Assembly: GCA_942636505.2 (NCBI GenBank)
Contig: CALOGB020000126.1
Coordinates: 186,001-250,000, forward strand
From: an uncultured bacterium
GTDB taxonomy: Bacteria; Pseudomonadota; Alphaproteobacteria; Sphingomonadales; Sphingomonadaceae
Length of the DNA: 64,000 nucleotides
Direction: 5' to 3'
In this document: one piece after another, positions 53,239 through 64,000 of the stretch
Layout of the letters: each line of letters opens with the position of its first letter
Position numbering within the stretch: position 1 is the stretch's first letter
Program-made: the position numbers and the translations under genes
Notes under the pieces: generated by a model
Seen by the model: only the letters and a program-made list of their open reading frames with translations
Database searches by the model: none
What the model was told of the DNA's origin: nothing

Positions 53239-54315
53239 ATGACGCCGTCCCGCATCGCACCCATCCAGTGGCTTCGCGCACTCGCGGCGACGCTCGTGTT
53301 GCTAATGCACGCGTCCGACATAATCGATTCCGGGCCGGTCGCAGTGACCGGCAAGTTCGTACCGTCGGTCCCCAATCTGTCGATGTTCGGTGCGAGCGGG
53401 GTCGACCTGTTCTTCGTCATCAGCGGGTTCGTCATGGCCCAATCGCTGGCGACCGCGGACGCTGATTCGTGGCGGTTCCTGGCAAAGCGATGGTTGCGGA
53501 TCGTACCGTTGTTCGCGTGCGTCAGCGCAGTCTACATGCTGATCATGCACGACCCGTTGACCGCACCGGCGGCGTGGATGTCGATCACCGTGCTGCCCGT
53601 TCTCGACGGAGCGGGCTACCATGTTCCCGCGCTGTATCCCGGCTGGACGCTCGGGTTCGAATTCGGGTTCTACGCCATCGTGGCGGTTGCCATGCGGGCG
53701 CCGCAGCGCCGTGTCGAAATGCTGCTGGCCCTCACGGCGGCGCTGGCGCTGATCGGCAGCGTCGTTCATCCCGGCTGGGCACCTTTGAGGCTGCTGCTGA
53801 ACCCGCTCCTGCTCGAATTTGCGCTCGGCGTGGGTGTGTGGATGGCTTGGCGCAGCGGGATCAGCGCACGCTATGCGACGCCTGCGCTCGTCATCGGGAC
53901 CGTGCTGCTGGTGGTCGGGATCGCCTTCGGGCTAGGCGTGCCGCTCTCACTTCAGATCGAAGTTGCCGTTGCCGGTACCTCGGGTCTCGCGCGAACCTGG
54001 ACGTGGGGCATTCCCTGGGCACTGGTGGTAGTCGGGGTGATCGACACATCGGCGGAGGGACGGTTCGAACGGATCGTCGCACGCGTGGGCGATGCGTCCT
54101 ATTCGACGTACCTGACCCATCCCTGCCTGATCGCGCTGCTCTGGATGGTCGGAGGCTATGCCCCGACCATGTCACCCTATCTGTTCGCGCTGGCGTTCAT
54201 CGTCGCATCGACGATGCTGGGATTGGCGGTGCATCGGTGGATCGAGCGGCCGCTGCTGGCGCGGTTGCAGCGTCGCCCGTCAGTATCGATCAGGCGAGCA
54301 CCAGCGCTCGCCTGA
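53239..54315 (+). CDS. Acyltransferase 3 family membrane protein
   Basis: A 358-residue membrane acyltransferase (AT3/OafA-like) that O-acetylates surface polysaccharides or lipids. Starts IQWLRALAATLVLLMHASD with the catalytic His near residue 24 and FGASGVDLFFVISGFVM, the AT3 motif. About ten hydrophobic segments follow. The acceptor is unknown. Its 3' end carries a hairpin shared with the convergent atpC. Confidence 0.88.
   Translation: MTPSRIAPIQWLRALAATLVLLMHASDIIDSGPVAVTGKFVPSVPNLSMFGASGVDLFFVISGFVMAQSLATADADSWRFLAKRWLRIVPLFACVSAVYMLIMHDPLTAPAAWMSITVLPVLDGAGYHVPALYPGWTLGFEFGFYAIVAVAMRAPQRRVEMLLALTAALALIGSVVHPGWAPLRLLLNPLLLEFALGVGVWMAWRSGISARYATPALVIGTVLLVVGIAFGLGVPLSLQIEVAVAGTSGLARTWTWGIPWALVVVGVIDTSAEGRFERIVARVGDASYSTYLTHPCLIALLWMVGGYAPTMSPYLFALAFIVASTMLGLAVHRWIERPLLARLQRRPSVSIRRAPALA
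54292..54313. terminator. Hairpin at the end of the acyltransferase gene and atpC
   Basis: aggcgagc (54292-54299) and gctcgcct (54306-54313) form a perfect 8-bp stem with loop accagc, between the converging acyltransferase and atpC genes. It overlaps the last codons of the acyltransferase. There is no T-run. Confidence 0.45.
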
Positions 54316-54321
54316 CAGGAG

Positions 54322-54576
54322 TTACTCGCCGGCGTGTTCGGCGAGGACGGTCAGGCCCTTGGCATTGACCTCGGCGAAACCGCCCTTGATCGCGATGACC
54401 TCGGGGGTGCCGTTCTGCGTGCGGAAGATCTGCACGCCGCCGTCGCGGACCGTCGACATGAACGGCGCATGGCCTTCGAGGACGCCGAAATCGCCTTCGG
54501 TGCCGGGGACGACGACCATGTAGACCTCCTCCGAGCGGACGAGCTTTTCTGGCGTGACGAGTTCGAAATGCAGCAT
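54322..54576 (-). CDS. atpC: ATP synthase F1 subunit epsilon, short form
   Basis: The 84-residue epsilon subunit, a single beta-sandwich domain ([36 protein letters not shown]). Enterobacterial epsilon is about 139 residues and ends in a helical hairpin that can inhibit ATP hydrolysis; this form lacks it. Last gene of atpH-A-G-D-C. ATG 54574-54576. Confidence 0.95.
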   Translation of the reverse strand: MLHFELVTPEKLVRSEEVYMVVVPGTEGDFGVLEGHAPFMSTVRDGGVQIFRTQNGTPEVIAIKGGFAEVNAKGLTVLAEHAGE

Positions 54577-54590
54577 GTCTATCTTCTCAC

Positions 54591-54687
54591 TCCCTCCCCT
54601 TCAGGGGAGGGTCGGGGTGGGGGAGTGCGGCAGGCGCGACGCGCGCGGTCAGGCCCCACCCCAACCCTCCCCTGAAAGGGGAGGGAG
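54591..54687. repeat. Two-armed palindromic element, family A
   Basis: tccctccccttcaggggagg with gtcggggtgggggag at the left, ccccaccccaaccctcccc with tgaaaggggaggga at the right. It lies between atpD and atpC, inside an operon. Confidence 0.85.
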
Positions 54688-54696
54688 CAGTTTGGC

Positions 54697-57089
<2,393 letters not shown>

Positions 57090-57103
57090 CTTCTCTTCCT
57101 GCT

Positions 57104-57206
57104 CCCTCGCCCCTCCGGGGAGGGGGTTGGGGTGAGGGGCTGCCACGGGAGCGGCACCTCGCGGTACTACCCCTCACCCCGACCCTCTCCCCAGCGGGGA
57201 GAGGGA
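57104..57206. repeat. Two-armed palindromic element, family F
   Basis: ccctcgcccctccggggagg at the left, accctctccccagcggggag at the right, spacer ctgccacgggagcggcac. It lies between atpA and atpG and shares its core with 33228-33325. Confidence 0.85.
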
Positions 57207-57213
57207 GTTTTAC

Positions 57214-59317
<2,104 letters not shown>

Positions 59318-59685
59318 GGACCTTTGAATCCTCGCCTGAAACCGAAAATAGTGCCGCCCCATGGGGGAAGAGGGCGCGAAAGCACCTCTCATGGGACGCG
59401 GCGCGGGTAGCATCGGGTTCGCGGATTGGCAACCCGGCGGGAGGGTCGTGGCGGCGGGTTTGTGACTGTTTTGTCATTGATAGACGGTTGGAAGGCCTCG
59501 ATTCTCCTTCCGCGTCATCCCCGCCTTGATCGGTATCCTTACCTTAACTCGTCATCCCCGCGCAGGCGGGGATCCATATTCTCCGGACCCGGCGCTTTCA
59601 TCGCACAGCCTGCCAGTATGGGTTCCCGCCTCCGCGGGAATGACGATAATGGGCAGGCATGGGATCATAGGACGAGGACGAGAGA
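59318..59685. other. 368-base gene-free interval
   Basis: Upstream region of the F1 operon (minus) and of the dienelactone hydrolase gene (plus). It holds a family E repeat at 59551-59645 and presumably two divergent promoters, though I could not pick convincing -35/-10 pairs. A short palindrome ccccatgggg is near 59357. I see no coding signal. Confidence 0.6.
59551..59645. repeat. Two-armed palindromic element, family E
   Basis: gtcatccccgcgcaggcggg at the left and ccgcctccgcgggaatgacg at the right, with inner gatcc / gggtt regions less well matched. It is related to 36354-36435. Confidence 0.75.
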
Positions 59686-60363
59686 ATGACCGGCACGATG
59701 GAAACGATGACGATGTCCGACGGCGCGAGTGTCGCGGTCTATCACGCACAGCCGACCGGCGAGCGTCGCGGCGGCCTTGTACTGGTGCAGGAGATCTTCG
59801 GCGTGACGGACCACATCCGGGACCTGTGCGACGAGTACGCCGCCGACGGCTATGAAGTCCTCGCCCCTGCCCTTTTCGACCGCGAGCATCCCGGCTTCGA
59901 GGCGGACTATTCGGGCGATGGTCTTGCGCGCGGCGTCGAACTCGCACGGCAACTCCACCCGTTCGAGCTGTCGCTGAAGGATGTCCAGACCTGCATCGAC
60001 ACGCTCGCCCCCGCCGGGCCGGTATTCGTGGTCGGCTATTGCTACGGCGGCTCGGTCGCGTGGTTCGCCTCGACCAAGCTCACCGGCGTCGCGGCGGCGA
60101 GCGGCTATTACGGCAGCATGATTCCCGCCGCGGCGGACGAGGAACCCAAGGTCCCGGTGATCCTTCACTTCGGCCGCCACGATCACGGCATCCCGATGGA
60201 AGGCGTCGAGCAGGTCATCGCGAAGGATTGGCCGAACGCGACGGTGTATGTCTACGAGGCGGGCCACGGGTTCAATTCGGACCGGCGGAAGGATTACCAT
60301 GAGCCTAGTGCGGATCTGGCGAAGCAGCGCACGCTGGACCTGTTCCGCGCTAACGGCGGCTGA
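59686..60363 (+). CDS. Dienelactone hydrolase family protein
   Basis: A 225-residue alpha/beta hydrolase of the dienelactone hydrolase family: E36 in QEIFG, nucleophile C119 in GYCYGG, D166 in GRHDHGIP and H194 in AGHGFN, the Cys-Asp-His triad. The natural substrate is unknown; family members open lactone rings or cleave esters. ATG 59686. It stands alone between repeats. Confidence 0.9.
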   Translation: MTGTMETMTMSDGASVAVYHAQPTGERRGGLVLVQEIFGVTDHIRDLCDEYAADGYEVLAPALFDREHPGFEADYSGDGLARGVELARQLHPFELSLKDVQTCIDTLAPAGPVFVVGYCYGGSVAWFASTKLTGVAAASGYYGSMIPAAADEEPKVPVILHFGRHDHGIPMEGVEQVIAKDWPNATVYVYEAGHGFNSDRRKDYHEPSADLAKQRTLDLFRANGG

Positions 60364-60394
60364 GTGGCCTCTTCCCCCTTCCCGAACACTAACA

Positions 60395-60498
60395 CCACCC
60401 CGGCGGAGGCCGGGGCCCAATTGGAAAGGTGGCAATAATTGGGGGACACGCTCCGTTAGCGACGCCCCCCAATTGGGCCCCGGCCTTCGCCGGGGTGG
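60395..60498. repeat. Two-armed palindromic element, family C
   Basis: ccaccccggcggaggccggg at the left and ccggccttcgccggggtgg at the right, inner cccaattgg / ccaattggg. The spacer box reads ACGCTCCGTTAGCG, a changed form of the ACGCTGCTAAC seen in the other two copies. Confidence 0.8.
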
Positions 60499-60598
60499 TC
60501 GCTCTGGTAGGCGATGGCTCTGATATAGGGCCGGGGGAGAGCAGAGGGCCTGAGCGCAGGCTGGCGCTACAAACGCGAAGGCGCCTCCTGCCTCATTG

Positions 60599-60650
60599 TT
60601 CTCCCGCGAAGGCGGGAGCCCAGTCTGGGTCCCCGCCTTCGCGGGGAAAC
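60599..60650. repeat. Two-armed palindromic element, family D
   Basis: ttctcccgcgaaggcgggag then cccagtctgggtccccgcc and ttcgcggggaaa. It is the reverse orientation of 47768-47817. Flanked by attgtt / aacaat. Confidence 0.85.
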
Positions 60651-60670
60651 AATGCGTAGCGCCTCCAAGA

Positions 60671-61516
60671 TTAATCCGCGGGAAAATCAGCCCCAAGGCT
60701 ATCAGCCTTATGCGCCTCGATCTCCTTCAACCGCTCCGCCAGTTTCTTAGTCACAGCATCATACCCCCAAGCCCCGAGCACCAGATGCCGCGGCGGGTTC
60801 GCATCCTCGGTCAGCGCAATCATAGCTTCACCAGCCCGCACCGGATCTCCAGCCTGCGTCCCGCTAACCTCCCGCGTCCCGTCCAGCCGCTTGCCCGCCG
60901 TATCGGCGAAGTCGGCGATCTTCACCGGCGTCTGCTTCAGCGACCGCCCGGCCCAGTCCGTCCGGAACGGCCCCGGCTCGACACAGGTCACGTCGATCCC
61001 AAGCGGCTTCACCTCGGCCAGCAACGCATCGGACCAGCCCTCGACCGCATGCTTCGACGCAGCATAATAGCCCGAGCCCGGAAACCCTACCTGACCCGCG
61101 ACCGACGTAATGTTGATGATATGGCCGCTCTTCTGCCCCCGCATGATCGGCAGAACGGCCCGCGTCAGCGCAAACAACCCGAACACGTTCGCATCGAACT
61201 GCGCGCGGATCTCGGACTCGACGCCCTCCTCGACCGACGCCTGATAGCCATAGCCCGCATTGTTCACGAGCACGTCGATCCGCCCGAACTTCGCCTTGGC
61301 CTGCGCGACCGCATCGTCGATCTGCACCTGCTCCGTCACGTCGAGCGACAGCGCGAGCGCACGATCCTCGGCGCCTTCCGCCAGATCGGCGACACGATCC
61401 GCATCCCGCGCGGTGACCACCGCACGCCAACCGCGCGCGAGCACGAGCTTGGCGAGTTCGCGACCGAAACCGGTCGAGCAGCCGGAAATGAACCAGACGG
61501 GCGTGTCGGAGGCCAT
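60671..61516 (-). CDS. Short-chain dehydrogenase/reductase
   Basis: A 281-residue SDR oxidoreductase. Nucleotide-binding FISGCSTGFGRELAK (about 9-23), NNAG at 85-88, catalytic S138 and Y151-A-A-S-K155. TARDADRV after the second strand suggests NADP preference. Substrate unknown. ATG 61514-61516; upstream codons to 61744 overlap ada and are not used. Confidence 0.88.
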   Translation of the reverse strand: MASDTPVWFISGCSTGFGRELAKLVLARGWRAVVTARDADRVADLAEGAEDRALALSLDVTEQVQIDDAVAQAKAKFGRIDVLVNNAGYGYQASVEEGVESEIRAQFDANVFGLFALTRAVLPIMRGQKSGHIINITSVAGQVGFPGSGYYAASKHAVEGWSDALLAEVKPLGIDVTCVEPGPFRTDWAGRSLKQTPVKIADFADTAGKRLDGTREVSGTQAGDPVRAGEAMIALTEDANPPRHLVLGAWGYDAVTKKLAERLKEIEAHKADSLGADFPAD

Positions 61517-61629
61517 GAAACATCTTTCGTTAGGGGGTATGCACGGAAGAACGGCCGGACCGCGGATTAGCTCCGCTTTGAGCGCAAGCCACGGGATGCG
61601 CGCGCGTCGCGACCGGCTATACCGATCCA

Positions 61630-62676
61630 ATGACCACCGCCCCTGACGACGACATCGCCTGGACAGCGTTCGAAGCGCGCGACCGCGCGTGGGACGGCCG
61701 GTTCGTCGTCGGCGTGAAGACCACCGGCATCTACTGCAAGCCAAGCTGCCCCGCGCGTCACCCCAAGCGCGAGAACGTCACCTTCCACCCCGACGCAGCC
61801 AGCGCCCGCGCCGCCGGTTTCCGCGCATGCCTGCGCTGCACCCCCGATGAAGTCGGCCGCGACCGCATCGCCGTCGCCGCCGCAGTCGCCCTTCTCGAAG
61901 CCGCCGAAGACCGCCTTTCGCTGGACGAGGTCGCGGCGAAAGTCGGCTATGCACCGCATCATTTCCACCGCCTGTTCAAGCGCGCCACTGGCGTCACCCC
62001 ATCGGCCTACGCCCGCGCTTTGCGCACCGGGCGGGCGCGCGACGCCTTATCGGAGGATTCGACCGTGACCGAAGCGATCTACGACGCCGGCTATTCCGCC
62101 CCCAGCCGCTTCTACGAAGCTGACTCGAAGCGGCTAGGCATGGCCCCCAGCGCCTGGGCACGCGGCGGCGAAGGTGTCACCATCCGCTGGGCCACCGTCG
62201 ACACGAGCCTCGGCGCGCTGTTCGTCGCCGCCACCGACAAGGGCCTGTGCCGCGTATCCTTCGACGAAGACGCCGACGAACTCCACCGCCGCTTCCCCAA
62301 CGCCACGATCGAACCCGGCGACAAAGCCCTCGCGGACCTGGCGGCGCAAGTCGTCGCAGCCGTAGATTCCCCCGACCGCGACCAAGACCTCCCGCTAGAC
62401 GTCCGCGGCACCGCCTTCCAGGAAGCGATCTGGCAAGCCCTACGCACCATCCCGATCGGCGAAACCCGCACCTACAGCGAACTCGCCGCGCTGGCTGGCC
62501 GCCCCGCCGCGGTCCGCGCCGCCGGCACCGCGTGCGGCCAGAACCCCGTCTCGATCGTCATCCCCTGCCACCGCGCGCAGCGGATCGGCGGCGCACTCGG
62601 CGGCTATGCCTACGGGCTGGACCGCAAACGCGCGCTACTCGCGACCGAAGCTCAGCGCGCCGACTTGCAGGAATAG
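61630..62676 (+). CDS. ada: Ada: methyl-phosphotriester sensor and O6-methylguanine methyltransferase
   Basis: A 348-residue bifunctional adaptive-response protein. N-terminal zinc/methyl-acceptor domain with C36, C40, C67 and C70 (GIYCKPSCPARHPKRENVTF, then FRACLRC); an AraC helix-turn-helix (LDEVAAKVGYAPHHFHRLFK); and the C-terminal methyltransferase with acceptor C313 in IVIPCHRAQRIGG. It repairs O6-alkylguanine and induces its own regulon. Its 3' end overlaps the convergent protease gene by 25 bases. Confidence 0.95.
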   Translation: MTTAPDDDIAWTAFEARDRAWDGRFVVGVKTTGIYCKPSCPARHPKRENVTFHPDAASARAAGFRACLRCTPDEVGRDRIAVAAAVALLEAAEDRLSLDEVAAKVGYAPHHFHRLFKRATGVTPSAYARALRTGRARDALSEDSTVTEAIYDAGYSAPSRFYEADSKRLGMAPSAWARGGEGVTIRWATVDTSLGALFVAATDKGLCRVSFDEDADELHRRFPNATIEPGDKALADLAAQVVAAVDSPDRDQDLPLDVRGTAFQEAIWQALRTIPIGETRTYSELAALAGRPAAVRAAGTACGQNPVSIVIPCHRAQRIGGALGGYAYGLDRKRALLATEAQRADLQE

Positions 62677-64000
62677 ACGAGCTTCTCGTTAGGCAACGGC
62701 GGCAATACCGCACGGACCGCCGCCTGCTGCCCCGCAAGCCGACCCAACGCGGCTTCGTCCATGTTGCACACGTTCGGGACGACGCCCCGCGCGGTCCGCG
62801 CCGCCTCCATCCCCGCCGCCGACATCAGGTAACGCGTGTTCGAATAGACGCGCGTCGCCGGATCGAACGACAACACGGACACGGTCTGCTCGGCATCGGG
62901 CACCAGCACGCGGTCCCACCGGCCATTCGCGGCGACATATTGCGTCTTGCCGTTCACGCACCCCTTGGCGCCCCAGTCGATCGGCACGTCCTCGCTCGAC
63001 GAGATCGTGATCCGGCTGCGCTCGGGGATCAGCGTGCACATCAGCTTGCCGAGCGCCGCATCAGGCGTCGATATCCGCGTCTTGGGCAGCGCCGACAGCG
63101 GCACATCGACCTCACCCGAAGGCCGCAGCACGAACACGACGATCGCGACCAGCACGCTCAGCCCGCCGATCGACACCGCCCAAATCGCCTGCCGCCGCTG
63201 CCCGCGCGATTCGAGCAGCCCCGCGCTCCCGATCACGAGCGCCCCCGCCACCAGCAGCAGCCCGGCGAGCGCCATGACGTTCTCTCTCGCGCGCCCGGCC
63301 TCGGTCCGCGCCTTCTCCAGCGCGACCTCGCGAGTCATCGCATCCTGCGTCGCGGCGTCGCGTTTCGCGGACGCAGCATCGGCCGTCGCCCGCGCATCCG
63401 CGTCGGCGTCCTGCCGCAAGCGATCCTCGATCGAGGTACACCCCGTCCCGATCGACGCATAAGGCTGTTTCGCATCGTGGAGGAAGCCGGCCAGCTCGGT
63501 ATCCGCAATCGCGAACCCAAACGTAGAATCGCCCTCCTCGCCGCGCGTGATCGCCGAGTTCACCCCGATCACCCGCCCGCACCGATCGAGCAGCGGCCCA
63601 CCGGAGTTCCCCCGCGCGATGCTGGCGGTATGGAGAAGCACTTCGACACCGCTCAGCACGCGGCGCCCCGAGAGCACGCCCTCCGACCGCACCGGCGTCA
63701 TCGGCCGGATGTAATCCGCTGCCGACCGCGCCGTCGCCAGATCGACGTTCCCCGGGAAGCCGAGCGACACCACCGCGTCACCCTCGGTCATCGGCCCGGT
63801 ATACAGCGCGCTCGGCGGCAGACGCGCGCCGGTGAACTCGATCAGCGCCAGATCGCGCTGCGAATCATATGCGATCACCTTGCCCTGGTAGGACTTGCTC
63901 CCCTCGGTCGGGACGATGCCGACGACGACGTTGTCGGGGTAGCGCTCGGCGAGATCGACGACGTGCGCGTTGGTGACGATCCGGTTGGGCGCGATCGCGA
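62652..64000 (-). CDS. Membrane-linked S1-family (HtrA-like) serine protease, 5' end beyond window
   Basis: At least ~449 residues; the frame runs off the right edge. The S1C triad is present: His in IVTNAHVVD (near the edge, plus-strand 63960s), Asp in QRDLALIEF and Ser in GNSGGPLLD. A long acidic/Ala coiled-coil-like linker (DADADARATADAASAKRDAA) follows, then two membrane helices (ALAGLLLVAGALVIGSAGLL; WAVSIGGLSVLVAIVVFVL) and a C-terminal ~145-residue region of unknown role with four Cys (LMCTLIP, AKGCVNGK, NVCNMD, YSCKS). No PDZ domain is seen. Orientation in the membrane cannot be fixed without the N-terminus. Confidence 0.85.
   Translation of the reverse strand, partial: AIAPNRIVTNAHVVDLAERYPDNVVVGIVPTEGSKSYQGKVIAYDSQRDLALIEFTGARLPPSALYTGPMTEGDAVVSLGFPGNVDLATARSAADYIRPMTPVRSEGVLSGRRVLSGVEVLLHTASIARGNSGGPLLDRCGRVIGVNSAITRGEEGDSTFGFAIADTELAGFLHDAKQPYASIGTGCTSIEDRLRQDADADARATADAASAKRDAATQDAMTREVALEKARTEAGRARENVMALAGLLLVAGALVIGSAGLLESRGQRRQAIWAVSIGGLSVLVAIVVFVLRPSGEVDVPLSALPKTRISTPDAALGKLMCTLIPERSRITISSSEDVPIDWGAKGCVNGKTQYVAANGRWDRVLVPDAEQTVSVLSFDPATRVYSNTRYLMSAAGMEAARTARGVVPNVCNMDEAALGRLAGQQAAVRAVLPPLPNEKLVYSCKSAR

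Larger units (their letters stand above)
60364..60670. other. 307-base gene-free interval with two repeats
   Basis: Lies between the converging dienelactone hydrolase and SDR genes. It contains a family C repeat (60395-60498) and a family D repeat (60599-60650); the 100 bases between them hold no recognisable feature. Confidence 0.65.

Overview
The window is dense, GC-rich chromosomal DNA from an alphaproteobacterium, most likely a Sphingomonas-like member of the Sphingomonadales. The evidence is a GcrA-type cell-cycle regulator, an F1Fo ATP synthase split into separate Fo (atpI-B-E-F'-F) and F1 (atpH-A-G-D-C) operons with two b-type subunits, a very short epsilon subunit, a PCu(A)C/HExxH gene pair, and many intergenic palindromic repeats of a sphingomonad type. 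The organism call is inference from gene content; there is no rRNA and I recognise no tRNA in the window. Both edges cut genes: argF on the left (3' end missing) and an S1-family serine protease on the right (5' end missing).

Layout. 1-15 kb: argD-argF, a secreted unknown, parE, an outer-membrane barrel, gcrA, an ABC-2 permease coupled to a serine hydrolase, then the overlapping chain metZ-apaG-LysR-GNAT. 13-19 kb: recO-leuB-glycosyltransferase/GtrA, a CE4 deacetylase-like protein, uvrC. 19-27 kb: a guanidinium-type SMR exporter, the Fo operon, the envelope lipid-transport set ydbH-ynbE-ydbL, and divergent radC. 27-31 kb: a BLUF blue-light sensor, an EF-hand protein, purB, a 28-residue membrane protein, and a PepSY protein. 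31-41 kb: a TM2 protein, dnaK-dnaJ, a copper chaperone coupled to a HExxH protein, threonine synthase, hrcA-grpE, and rph-rdgB. 41-51 kb: an EAL protein, a CAP protein, hemW, an LpoA-like lipoprotein head-to-head with rsmI, yraN, gshB, dedA, xerC, and a GAF-PAS-GGDEF protein. 51-64 kb: priA, an acyltransferase, the F1 operon, dienelactone hydrolase, an SDR, ada, and a membrane-anchored protease.

How the parts work together. The core is housekeeping: arginine, methionine, leucine, threonine and purine synthesis; DNA repair and replication restart (recO, uvrC, radC, priA, ada, parE, xerC); heat-shock folding (hrcA-grpE, dnaK-dnaJ); ATP synthesis; and envelope upkeep (ydbH set, LpoA-like, dedA, acyltransferase). 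Signalling genes are spread through it: GcrA, BLUF, EAL, GGDEF and LysR.

The most unusual feature is non-genic. At least 22 two-armed palindromic elements of about eight families occupy intergenic spaces, roughly one per 3 kb. One of them appears to supply the ribosome-binding site, start codon and first residues of yraN. Other points worth a look are head-to-head overlapping 5' ends of rsmI and the LpoA-like gene, a G8 tract inside the best promoter for the Fo operon, hairpins at the starts of the SMR and dnaK genes, and a two-turn-spaced direct repeat upstream of a 28-residue membrane protein. I saw no CRISPR array, prophage, transposase or obvious defence island, and no clearly novel multi-gene system.
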